Notes under the pieces: model-generated
The model's input: the letters and a program-made list of their open reading frames with translations, nothing else
Told to the model about the DNA's origin: nothing
Database searches by the model: none
Part shown: piece by piece, positions 1 through 7,052 of the stretch
How the letters are laid out: every line of letters starts with the position of its first letter
Numbering within the stretch: the stretch's first letter is position 1
NCBI GenBank assembly: GCA_042408595.1
Contig: JBHOQX010000134.1
Location: forward strand, 1 to 32,709
From: JBHOQX01 sp042408595
GTDB lineage: Bacteria; Chloroflexota; Chloroflexia; Chloroflexales; Roseiflexaceae
Length of the DNA stretch: 32,709 nucleotides
Direction: 5' to 3'
Translations under genes and position numbers: made by a program

Positions 1-1
1 G

Positions 2-151
2 GTCGGCGCGGCGCCGGCGAGCGCCATGGCCGCGCCGGATGCTGCGGCGCCCGCGCCGGCTGTGGCCGCGGCGGGCCAGGCGCTCGATGCCGGGCCGGCG
101 CCGCGCCTCGATGAGTTGCTCGGCCCCGGGCGCGTGCCGCCCGGCGGGTGA
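2..151 (+). CDS. C-terminal fragment of an unidentified protein
   Basis: An open frame enters from the left edge and ends at TGA 149-151. Almost every codon ends in G or C, as in the confirmed genes here, while the other two frames have poorer codon choice. The 49 visible residues are mostly Ala, Pro and Gly, ending with a short Arg-Leu-Asp-Glu-Leu-Leu segment. This looks like a disordered C-terminal tail; no domain is visible and no function can be assigned. It would be followed on the same strand by the MATE gene after 144 bases. Confidence 0.45.
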   Translation, partial: VGAAPASAMAAPDAAAPAPAVAAAGQALDAGPAPRLDELLGPGRVPPGG

Positions 152-230
152 GGCCGTCACACAGGGTTCAGCCGCCGATTCGGCGGAGGCGCAGCTCATT
201 CCTGCGGCCGACGCCAACCGTGCGTGGTTC

Positions 231-239
231 TGGTATCAT
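231..239 (+). promoter_or_regulatory. Extended -10 promoter candidate for the MATE gene
   Basis: TG at 231-232 and TATCAT at 234-239 form an extended -10 element of the TGnTATaAT type. The -35 position (about 211-216, acgcca) matches the consensus only weakly. Transcription would start near 246, giving a leader of about 50 bases before the ATG at 296. The same TGnTATAAT arrangement recurs at four other gene starts in this window. Confidence 0.45.
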
Positions 240-295
240 ACGGACGTGCGTACCGGCCGGGGTATCCCCCTGGCCGGTTGATCTGAAACGAGCAT

Positions 296-1750
296 ATGAT
301 GCCAGCGGAAACCCTGCCTGCGGGGGCTATCGAAGACGTGGCCGGTCCGGTTCCGCAGTTGCCGGCGGACGCGGTGGCGACGGCCCGCCCGGACGAATCC
401 CGCCCGGCGGACGGCGCGGCGCCGCCCGCTCCGCCGCAGGGCGATCTGCGGCGCAAGGTGCTCGGCCTGGCCTGGCCGGTGATCGGCGAAAACCTGCTCC
501 AGACGCTGCTCGGCGTGGTAGACACGATCCTCGTCGCCGGGCTGGGCGCGGCGGCGCTGGCCGGTGTCGGCACGGCGCTCCAGGTGATCTACGTGGTCAT
601 CGCCGCACTCACGGCGCTCTCGGTTGGCGCGGCGGTGTTGGTGGCGCAGGCGTTCGGGGCCGGCGATCTCGCCGCGGCGGGGCGTGTCGCCCGCCAGGCG
701 CTGATCTGGAGCCTGATCGTGTCGATCCCGGTCGCCGCGCTCGGCATGCTGCTGACGCCGCATCTCGTTGGGCTGTTCGGCCTCCAGCCGGATGTCGCCC
801 GGGTGGCGATCGACTACCTCCACGTGACCATGGGCACGATCGCCACGATCATCCTGCTGCTGATCGGCGGTGGCGTGCTGCGCGGCGTGGGCGACAGCCG
901 CACGCCGATGCTGATCACGCTGCTTGCGAATGTCTTGAATGTCGGCCTGGCGTACGCGCTGATCTACGGCCATCTCGGCCTGCCGGCGCTTGGTGCGGTC
1001 GGCAGCGCGTGGGCCACATTCCTTTCCCGGCTGGCCGGCGTTGCGATCATGCTGTGGGTGCTGTGGCGCGGGCGCAACGGGGTGCGGATCGGCGGCGGCG
1101 ACTGGCGCCCGCGCGTGGGAGTCGCCCGCGATGTGCTGCGGATCGGCCTGCCTGCCGCGCTCGAAGAAGTCGTCATCATCTCGGCCTTCGCGACTCTCAC
1201 GCCGATCGTCGCCGGGTTGGGCACGGTGGCGCTGGCGGCGCACCGGGTGGCGATCAACGTCCTGTCGCTCTCGTTCCTGCCGGGGATCGGCTTTGGCCTG
1301 GCGACGACCGCGCTGGTCGGGCAGAGCATCGGCGCGCGGCGGCCGGGCGACGCGGCGGCGGTCACGCGGATCGCGCTGCGCTGGGCGGTCGCCTGGATGG
1401 GGGCGCTCGGCGTCGGCTTTCTGCTCTTCGCCGGGCCGCTGATGCGGCTCTTCACCCAGGACCCACAGATGATCGCGATCGGCGCGGCGGCGCTTGTCGC
1501 AGTGGCGGCGGCACAGCCGTTCTGGGCGGCGAGCTTCGTCTACGCCGGGGCGCTGCGCGGCGCCGGCAACACACGCCTGCCGCTGGCGATCACCGGCGTG
1601 ACGATCTGGGTGACGGTCGGCCTCGCCGGGGTGGGGGTCCGGCTGTTCCAGCCGGCGCTCTGGGTGATCTGGGCGGCGTTTCTGATCACCTGCGCGGTCG
1701 AGGCGGCGTGCTTCTGGCGGGCCTGGCGGCGCCAACGCGGTTGTCTGTGA
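296..1750 (+). CDS. MATE family efflux transporter
   Basis: Predicted inner-membrane multidrug/toxin exporter of the MATE family, which couples Na+ or H+ entry to drug or metabolite export. The 484-residue protein has a polar, Pro/Ala-rich N-terminal tail of about 50 residues. About twelve hydrophobic segments follow, in two homologous halves. The first half opens with the typical Ala-Trp-Pro and VVDTILVAGLG stretch; the second half starts near residue 275 with the LPAALEEVVI region. Two ATG codons are adjacent at 296 and 299; the first is used here. It stands alone on the plus strand and converges with the pst block. Family assignment is strong; substrate and coupling ion cannot be told from sequence. 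Confidence 0.93.
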   Translation: MMPAETLPAGAIEDVAGPVPQLPADAVATARPDESRPADGAAPPAPPQGDLRRKVLGLAWPVIGENLLQTLLGVVDTILVAGLGAAALAGVGTALQVIYVVIAALTALSVGAAVLVAQAFGAGDLAAAGRVARQALIWSLIVSIPVAALGMLLTPHLVGLFGLQPDVARVAIDYLHVTMGTIATIILLLIGGGVLRGVGDSRTPMLITLLANVLNVGLAYALIYGHLGLPALGAVGSAWATFLSRLAGVAIMLWVLWRGRNGVRIGGGDWRPRVGVARDVLRIGLPAALEEVVIISAFATLTPIVAGLGTVALAAHRVAINVLSLSFLPGIGFGLATTALVGQSIGARRPGDAAAVTRIALRWAVAWMGALGVGFLLFAGPLMRLFTQDPQMIAIGAAALVAVAAAQPFWAASFVYAGALRGAGNTRLPLAITGVTIWVTVGLAGVGVRLFQPALWVIWAAFLITCAVEAACFWRAWRRQRGCL

Positions 1751-1769
1751 GGGGAGTACCGCGGTCGCG

Positions 1770-1882
1770 CGCGACGCGGGCGGTGTGAGGGGCCTGCGGC
1801 CCGCCACGGGGTTCGTTGGGAGCGCGCGTGTCCCCACGAACGGGGCTTGGAGAGGCGAAGCCCCTCCAACCTACCCACCACG
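1770..1882 (+). repeat. Degenerate palindromic intergenic repeat, copy A
   Basis: The space after the MATE gene holds two hairpins. In the first, GTTCGT plus GGGA (1811-1821) pair with TCCC plus ACGAAC (1831-1841). In the second, 1847-1855 pairs with 1861-1869 around a CGAAG loop. The block shares ordered similarity with the reverse complement of 28249-28380: a GGCCC..GCC palindrome, TCGTT.GTTGG-like DNA, a CTTGGAG..GGC..GCCC hairpin, then CC.CCCACC.CGT. The hairpins could also terminate the MATE transcript, although no T-run follows. Confidence 0.6.
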
Positions 1883-1962
1883 TGAGTCCTGTTATTGGCA
1901 CCGCCCCAAGACCGCGATGGTTGCTATGCGCGTAGCGTCCCGGTGGGTGCGGGTCTGCTCGT

Positions 1963-2826
1963 CTACCCGAAGCGCCCGCTGACGTAATCTTCCGTTCGCT
2001 TGTCTTTCGGGTTGGTGAAGATATCGATCGTCGGGCCGAATTCGATCAACTGGCCGGCGCGCGTCTCCGAGTTCATCAGCAGAAAGGCCGTCTCGTCCGA
2101 TGCGCGCGCCGCCTGCTGCATGTTGTGCGTGACAATCACGATGGTATATTCGCGGCGCAGGTCCATCATCAACTCTTCGATCTTGAGCGTAGAGATCGGG
2201 TCGAGCGCCGAGCACGGCTCGTCCATCAGCAGCACTTCCGGGCGCGGCGCGATCGCGCGGGCGATGCACAGGCGCTGCTGCTGCCCGCCGGATAGCCCCA
2301 GCGCCGATTTGTCGAGCCGATCCTTCACCTCATCCCACAGCGCTGCCTGCTGCAGCGCCTGATGCACACGCTCCTCGATCTGGCGGCGGTCGCGCCAGCC
2401 GGCGATTCGCAGGCCGTAAGCGACATTCTCAAAGATCGACTTGGCGAACGGATTTGGCTTCTGGAAGACCATGCCGATCCGCCGCCGCAGCATGATCGGG
2501 TCGGTCTCAGGCGCGTAGATATTCTGGCCGTCGAGGAGCATCTGGCCTTCGCCGCGCGCGCCCGGTGTCAGATCGTGCATGCGGTTGATCGCGCGCAGCA
2601 GCGTCGTTTTGCCGCAGCCACTCGGCCCGATCAGCGCAGTGATATGCCGGTCGCGCATCGCCATGGTGATGTCGGCAAGTGCCTGAAATGTGCCGTAGTA
2701 GAAGTTAAAATTCCTGATCTGCAGCTTATGCCCCAGCGCGCCTACGTCTTCACGTTGGCGCTCCAGCGCGCCGACCGCCAGTGGGCTACGCAGCGGTGTA
2801 TTCTGCAATTGCGCCTCGTTCATCAT
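1963..2826 (-). CDS. pstB: Phosphate ABC transporter ATP-binding protein PstB (first paralogue)
   Basis: ATPase that powers phosphate import through PstCA at the inner face of the membrane. The 287-residue protein has Walker A GPSGCGKTT (67-75), the Q-loop in MVFQKPNPF, ABC signature LSGGQQQR (178-185), Walker B VLLMDEP (198-204) and the H-loop in IVTHNMQQAARASD. The last motif and the C-terminal DYVSGRFG are typical of PstB. Its N-terminus is about 25 residues longer than usual. ATG 2826 is preceded at a suitable distance by GGAGTAAGAG. It is the last gene of the pst block, 48 bases after a second pstB. Two different PstB subunits for one PstCA pair is uncommon but known in firmicutes and cyanobacteria. 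Confidence 0.93.
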   Translation of the reverse strand: MMNEAQLQNTPLRSPLAVGALERQREDVGALGHKLQIRNFNFYYGTFQALADITMAMRDRHITALIGPSGCGKTTLLRAINRMHDLTPGARGEGQMLLDGQNIYAPETDPIMLRRRIGMVFQKPNPFAKSIFENVAYGLRIAGWRDRRQIEERVHQALQQAALWDEVKDRLDKSALGLSGGQQQRLCIARAIAPRPEVLLMDEPCSALDPISTLKIEELMMDLRREYTIVIVTHNMQQAARASDETAFLLMNSETRAGQLIEFGPTIDIFTNPKDKRTEDYVSGRFG

Positions 2827-2874
2827 CTCTTACTCCTGTTGGCGGCCCCTCAAGTCGGCACGTCGCACAGCGTT

Positions 2875-3663
2875 TCAGCCGATCTTGCCGCTGATGTACT
2901 CTTCGGTGCGTTGGTCTTTCGGCGCGGTGAAAATCTGCGTCGTCTCGCCTTCTTCGACCAGCAGCCCGATATTGCTCGGCCCGCTGCGGTCGACCATAAA
3001 GACCATCGTCCGGTCGGCGATCCGCGCCGCCTGTTGCAGATTGTGGGTGACAATGACGATCGTATAAGCTGTTTTCAGGTTGATCAGGAGTTCTTCGATC
3101 TTAAGGGTCGAGACCGGGTCGAGCGCGGCGCATGGCTCGTCCAACAGCAGCACGTCGGGCTGCATGGCGATCGCGCGGGCGATGCACAGGCGCTGCTGCT
3201 GCCCGCCAGAAAGCGCCAGCCCCGACAGATGGAGCTTGTCCTTCACCTCGTCCCACAAGACCGCGTCGCGCAGGCTTTGCTCGACACGCTCCGCGATCTC
3301 GGCCTTGGGGCGGCCCTCCAGGCGCAGTCCGATGGCGACGTTGTCGAAGATCGACATCATGCGCAGTGGGCTGGGCTGCTGGAAGACCATGCCGATCCGG
3401 CGGCGCACCGCCTGCGGCTCGATGCCGGGGGCGTAGATATCCTGATCGCCGAGCAGCACCTGCCCCTCGACCCGCGCACCCGGGATGGTTTCGAGCATGC
3501 GGTTGATACAGCGCAGCACGGTGGACTTGCCACACCCCGAGGGGCCGATCAGCGCGGTGATCGAGCGCGGCCGGATGATCGTGCTCACCGGTTCGACCGC
3601 CTGCACCTTGCCGTAGAACGGCTTGAGATTTCTCAGCGTGATCGTATTACCGTCGGTCGTCAC
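2875..3663 (-). CDS. pstB: Phosphate ABC transporter ATP-binding protein PstB (second paralogue)
   Basis: Second PstB-type ATPase with Walker A GPSGCGKST, Q-loop MVFQQPSP, signature LSGGQQQR, Walker B VLLLDEPCAALD, H-loop THNLQQAARIAD and the PstB C-terminal EEYISGKIG. I place the start at GTG 3663 (262 residues): the conserved ITLRNL strand begins just after it, GAAGGGAG lies upstream, and a longer reading frame to 3777 would only translate the end of pstA in another frame. With this start the gene follows the pstA stop by 32 bases. It differs from its neighbour at many positions, including MVDRSGPSNIG in the regulatory region, so the pair is old or independently acquired rather than a recent duplication. 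Confidence 0.92.
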   Translation of the reverse strand: MTTDGNTITLRNLKPFYGKVQAVEPVSTIIRPRSITALIGPSGCGKSTVLRCINRMLETIPGARVEGQVLLGDQDIYAPGIEPQAVRRRIGMVFQQPSPLRMMSIFDNVAIGLRLEGRPKAEIAERVEQSLRDAVLWDEVKDKLHLSGLALSGGQQQRLCIARAIAMQPDVLLLDEPCAALDPVSTLKIEELLINLKTAYTIVIVTHNLQQAARIADRTMVFMVDRSGPSNIGLLVEEGETTQIFTAPKDQRTEEYISGKIG

Positions 3664-3695
3664 ACCTTCGCTCCCTTCGGCGCGGCGCGGCGGTG

Positions 3696-4580
3696 TCAGC
3701 CGCGCTGGCGGGTGGCCCAGCGGACCAGCAAGTTCACCGCCAGCACGACCACCGTCAGCACCAGCGCCGTGCCCCACGCCAGTTCGTTCTGCGCTGGGAA
3801 CGGCGAGTCGGTGTACTTGTAGGTCAGCAGCGGCAGCGCCGCAATCGGCGCGAACAGATTGAAGCTCAGTTCATTGTTGCCGAGGATCGTCAGCAGCAGC
3901 GGCGCGGTCTCGCCGGCGGCCCGTGCGAACGCCAGCAACACACCGGTCGCGATCCCGCTCAGTGCGGTTGGAATGACAACGTTGAATGTCAGCTGCCACT
4001 TCGGCGCGCCAAGCGCGATCGCCGCCTCGCGGGTCGCATTCGGCACCAGTTTGAGCATCTCTTCGGTCGTCCGCGTGATGATCGGGATGGTCAGCACCGC
4101 CAGGGCGACGCTCCCGGCCCAGCCGGAGAAACCGTTCGGCTGGCCGCTTGGGCCGGTGCGGGTGACGATCAGAATATACGCGACCACGCCGACCACAATC
4201 GATGGAGCGCCGCTCAGCACGTCGGTGCAGAAGCGCACCACCGACGCGACTGCGTTCGCCGGATATTCGGTCAGAAAGATCGCCGCCAACACCCCGATCG
4301 GGATGGCGATCAGCATCGCCGTGCCGGTGACCAACAGCGTGCCGACGATCCCGTGCAGGACGCCCCCGGCGTTCTGCACGCCGCCGCTCGCCGAGACGAC
4401 CGGCGGCTTGTAGGCTTGGGTGAAGAAGTCCAGGTTCATCGCCGGCAGGCCGCGGATCAGCACCGTGGCGAGGATCAGCGCCAGCGGCAGCAACGCCAGC
4501 AGTGTCGCCGCGATCGTCAGCCCGCGCATGAAGATGTCCACCATCTTGCGGCGGCGGTAGTTCGAGGCTCGGGTGATCAT
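3696..4580 (-). CDS. pstA: Phosphate ABC transporter permease PstA
   Basis: One of the two membrane subunits of the high-affinity phosphate importer. The 294-residue protein starts with a short basic segment and has about six membrane spans. The EAA coupling loop, beginning EAAIALGAPKWQL, would contact PstB, and the preceding RTTEEMLKLVP stretch is typical of the family. ATG 4578-4580 overlaps the pstC TGA in an ATGA junction, indicating translational coupling so that PstA and PstC are made in equal amounts. It is followed by the two pstB genes. Length and motifs are normal. Confidence 0.94.
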   Translation of the reverse strand: MITRASNYRRRKMVDIFMRGLTIAATLLALLPLALILATVLIRGLPAMNLDFFTQAYKPPVVSASGGVQNAGGVLHGIVGTLLVTGTAMLIAIPIGVLAAIFLTEYPANAVASVVRFCTDVLSGAPSIVVGVVAYILIVTRTGPSGQPNGFSGWAGSVALAVLTIPIITRTTEEMLKLVPNATREAAIALGAPKWQLTFNVVIPTALSGIATGVLLAFARAAGETAPLLLTILGNNELSFNLFAPIAALPLLTYKYTDSPFPAQNELAWGTALVLTVVVLAVNLLVRWATRQRG

Positions 4581-5551
4581 GCCCGCGCTCCTCCCGGACC
4601 GCGCGCCGCCTGCCAGACGAGCAGCCGCGCGATCCCGTTCAGCACGAAGGTGATACCGAACAGCACCAGGGCGATCAGGATCAGGGTCGACTCATGCAGC
4701 GAGTTGTTGGCGTTCGGCAGCTCGCTGGCGACCAGCGGGGCGGCGCTGATGCCGGGGGCGAGGAGCGACTTCGGCACGCTGTCCTTGAAGCTGCCGATCA
4801 CCATCAGCGCCGCCATCGTCTCGCCCAGCGCCCGCCCTAGCCCAAGCATCATCCCGCCGATGATCCCGGCTCGCGCATAGGGCAGCACCGCCTTGCTGAT
4901 CATCTCCCAGCGCGTCGCCCCGACCGCCAGCATCGCTTCGCGCTGGTGATTTGGGACGACCCCGAGCACGTCGCGGGTGATCGAGGCGATCGTCGGCAGG
5001 ATCATGATCGCTAAAATTATACCGGCGACCAGCAGACTGCGCCCCGAGGCGATCGGGCCGGCAAAGAAGGGGAACACCTGTCCGAGCGAGGCGGCCAGCG
5101 GCCGGCCGATGTAGCTGCGGAAGAAGGGCACGAAGACGAACACGCCCCACATGCCATAGATCACGCTTGGGATGGCCGCGAGCAGTTCGACCGTGAACGA
5201 CAGCGGCTGGCGGAGCCAGACCGGGCAGAGCTCGGAGAGAAACACACCGATCAGCACGCCGAGCGGCCCGGCGAGCAGCAGGGCGATGCCGGCTGTGACC
5301 AGCGTGCCGTAGATCGCCGGCAACGCGCCGAACTCGCCAGCGACCGGATCCCAGCCATCCTGAAACAGGAAGCTGAACCCGAACCTGATCCGCGCCTCAG
5401 CCGAGGCGTTCCAGGTCGTCAGACCGATGACACCAACCAGGGAAACAACAAGAAGGGCAAAGCCGAGCGTGACCAACCAAAAGATGCCGTCGCCGTGGCC
5501 CATGCGCTGGCGGAGGCCCTGCCAGGCGGTTACGCGGGGCGCGGAAGCCAT
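4577..5551 (-). CDS. pstC: Phosphate ABC transporter permease PstC
   Basis: Partner permease of PstA in the phosphate importer. The 324-residue protein has an N-terminal cytoplasmic stretch, a first span around residues 24-45, a periplasmic loop (about 50-70), then a bundle of hydrophobic segments. The EAA loop begins EAMLAVGATRWEM and is followed by a GRALGETMAALMVIG segment typical of PstC. A promoter candidate lies about 35 bases upstream of the ATG, so pstCAB can be transcribed independently of pstS. The stop codon overlaps the pstA start. No unusual residue seen. Confidence 0.94.
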   Translation of the reverse strand: MASAPRVTAWQGLRQRMGHGDGIFWLVTLGFALLVVSLVGVIGLTTWNASAEARIRFGFSFLFQDGWDPVAGEFGALPAIYGTLVTAGIALLLAGPLGVLIGVFLSELCPVWLRQPLSFTVELLAAIPSVIYGMWGVFVFVPFFRSYIGRPLAASLGQVFPFFAGPIASGRSLLVAGIILAIMILPTIASITRDVLGVVPNHQREAMLAVGATRWEMISKAVLPYARAGIIGGMMLGLGRALGETMAALMVIGSFKDSVPKSLLAPGISAAPLVASELPNANNSLHESTLILIALVLFGITFVLNGIARLLVWQAARGPGGARA

Positions 5552-5585
5552 GAACTGTCCTTTCGGGCCGGTTACATCGACTCAC

Positions 5586-5594
5586 ATTATAGCA
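5586..5594 (-). promoter_or_regulatory. Extended -10 promoter candidate for pstCAB
   Basis: On the minus strand TG, one base, then TATAAT occupies 5594 to 5586, a perfect extended -10 element. No good -35 is seen at the expected distance, which is acceptable for extended -10 promoters. Transcription would start near 5579, about 28 bases before the pstC ATG and downstream of the 5620-5685 hairpin. Confidence 0.55.
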
Positions 5595-5619
5595 GTCTTG
5601 CCAACGGAGATCGTTCGTG

Positions 5620-5685
5620 CCACAGAGAACACAGCGGGCGCAGGAGGATGGGCTCCTGTCTCTGGGCGCTCTGTGTTCTCTGTGG
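5620..5685 (-). terminator. Large nested hairpin between pstS and pstC
   Basis: CCACAGAGAACACAG (5620-5634) is the exact reverse complement of 5671-5685. Inside it a second perfect stem pairs CAGGAG (5641-5646) with CTCCTG (5653-5658) around a six-base loop. The pair lies 21 bases beyond the pstS stop codon. There is no T-run on either side, so it may be a Rho-independent-like barrier, an RNA stabiliser protecting pstS mRNA, or a copy of a mobile palindromic element. Any of these would raise PstS over PstCAB. Confidence 0.6.
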
Positions 5686-5705
5686 CCCGTGTGGCCGGCT
5701 GGCTG

Positions 5706-6956
5706 CTACTTCATCGCCAGCGCGGGCTTGCCGTTCACCGTCACCTGCTGCAACAGGCCCAGGGCCTTCGCCTGCACCGAGGTCGGCAGCGGCGCATAGC
5801 CCAGCTCCTTCGCTGAATTGGAGCCCTTGATCAGCGCCCACGCCAGGAAGTCGGTCAGCGCCTGGGCCTTGGCCTCGTCCGCCATCTCCTTGTTGACCAG
5901 GATCCAGGTGTAGCCGGCGATCGGGTAGGCGCTGTCGGCCTCCGGTGTGCCAGCCGGCGGATTGACGATGTTCACGCGCAGATCGTCCGGCGTCTTCGGC
6001 AGGAAGGCCGCCGCCGCGGCGCTGGTCGTCTCAAGCGAGGCCTTGACATACTTCCCGGCGGCGTTCTTGATCGCAGGCGCCGGCAGGTTGTTCGAGATCG
6101 CGTAGATCAACTCGACATACCCGATCGCGCCTTCGGTCTGCTTGACGGCCGCGGCGACGCCGGGGTTCTTCTCGCCGCCGATGCCGACCGGCCACTTCAC
6201 GCTGTCGCCGGAGCCCACCGCGCTCTTCCATTCCGGGCTGACGCTCGACAGGTAGTTCGTCCAGATCGAGGTCGTGCCCGAGCCGTCCGAGCGGTGAACA
6301 ACCGTGATGTCCATGTTGGGAAGCTGCACGCCGGGATTATCGGCGGCGATCTTCGGGTCGTTCCACTTGGTGATCTTGCCCAGGAAGATCTCGGCCAGCG
6401 TTTCGCCGGAGAACTGCAGGTTCTCCACGCCCGGTAGGTTGTAGGTAGCGACAACCGCGCCGAGCACGGTCGGGATGTGCAGCACGGGCTTGCCGTACTT
6501 GCTCAGTTCCTCGTCCGAGGCGTACTTGTCCGAGGCGCCGAAGTCGGTCACGCCAGCGAAGAAGTCCTTGCGCCCCTGGCCGGAGCCGACCGACTGGTAG
6601 TTGATCTCCACCGTGGGCACCACGCTCTTATACTCGCTGATCCACTTCTGGTAGATCGGGTCGGGGAAGCTGGCGCCGGAGCCGGTGAGCTTGGCGGTCA
6701 CGTTACGCGGGGTGAACTCGGTCATCGCGCCCCCCGATGCAGCGGTGGCCTCGGGGGCCTTGGTCGGCTCGGCGGGCGCGGCGGTGGCCTCAGGAGCCTT
6801 GGTCGGCTCGGCCGGAGCGGTTGTCGGCGCCGGAGCGGTCGTCGGCGCCGGAGCGGCGGTGGGCTGGGCCGCGCCACCGCCGCAGGCCGCGATCAGTGGC
6901 AGCACCAGCGCGAGGGCGAGCAGGAGCGCAGCCTGCCGTCGAAGGGTTGCGAACAT
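5706..6956 (-). CDS. pstS: Phosphate-binding lipoprotein PstS
   Basis: Extracytoplasmic phosphate receptor that delivers phosphate to PstCA. The signal peptide has two Arg residues, a Leu/Ala-rich core and the lipobox LIAAC with lipidated Cys25. Residues about 30-75 form an Ala/Pro/Thr/Glu/Lys linker made partly of two 13-residue repeats. The binding domain starts with TGSGASFPDP (91-100), then GSGQG, and HRSDGSGTTSIW, which are phosphate-contact segments of the PstS family. Length is 416 residues, typical for a lipoprotein form with a linker. GAGGAGG at 6968-6974 is a strong but rather distant Shine-Dalgarno. The upstream region carries a Pho-box candidate. Confidence 0.95.
   Translation of the reverse strand: MFATLRRQAALLLALALVLPLIAACGGGAAQPTAAPAPTTAPAPTTAPAEPTKAPEATAAPAEPTKAPEATAASGGAMTEFTPRNVTAKLTGSGASFPDPIYQKWISEYKSVVPTVEINYQSVGSGQGRKDFFAGVTDFGASDKYASDEELSKYGKPVLHIPTVLGAVVATYNLPGVENLQFSGETLAEIFLGKITKWNDPKIAADNPGVQLPNMDITVVHRSDGSGTTSIWTNYLSSVSPEWKSAVGSGDSVKWPVGIGGEKNPGVAAAVKQTEGAIGYVELIYAISNNLPAPAIKNAAGKYVKASLETTSAAAAAFLPKTPDDLRVNIVNPPAGTPEADSAYPIAGYTWILVNKEMADEAKAQALTDFLAWALIKGSNSAKELGYAPLPTSVQAKALGLLQQVTVNGKPALAMK
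6742..6819 (-). repeat. Tandem 39-bp repeat encoding the PstS linker
   Basis: Two near-identical 39-base units start at 6742 and 6781 and encode AEPTKAPEATAAP twice. A further 18-base duplication next to them encodes Ala-Pro-Thr-Thr motifs. The unit is a multiple of three, so copy-number change would alter linker length without breaking the frame. Confidence 0.8.
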
Positions 6957-7013
6957 GGCGAATCTGTCCTCCTCATAGAAGGGTATCGTAGCCCGGGTAC
7001 TGTAACCCGGCTC

Positions 7014-7052
7014 TGTTAACCCCCCTGGAAAGGGATGTTAAGGTTGTGTTAA
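7014..7052 (-). promoter_or_regulatory. Pho-box candidate: TTAACA repeats in 11-bp phase upstream of pstS
   Basis: On the minus strand TTAACA occurs at 7052-7047, 7041-7036 and 7019-7014. Starts are 11 and 22 bases apart, so all three lie on the same helical face; the skipped slot (7030-7025) reads TTCCAG. This matches the layout of the Bacillus PhoP box (TTAACA-like repeats with 5-bp spacers) and the cyanobacterial SphR box (8-bp repeats with 3-bp spacers). The proximal copy is 58 bases from the pstS ATG. TACGAT at 6990-6985 could be the -10, putting the repeats about 36 to 74 bases upstream of the start. The first copy overlaps the stop codon of the preceding gene. Confidence 0.75.

Noticed and set aside
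3664..3777. N-terminal extension of the second pstB
   Set aside because: It overlaps pstA in another frame, is Gly/Ala/Arg-rich, and a good Shine-Dalgarno precedes the internal GTG at 3663.
2362..3822. A 486-codon plus-strand frame opposite the pstB genes
   Set aside because: Antisense shadow; the minus strand holds two complete ABC ATPases.
5016..5021. TATAAT on the minus strand
   Set aside because: It lies within the pstC coding sequence with no TG extension or -35 and no gene start downstream at a useful distance.
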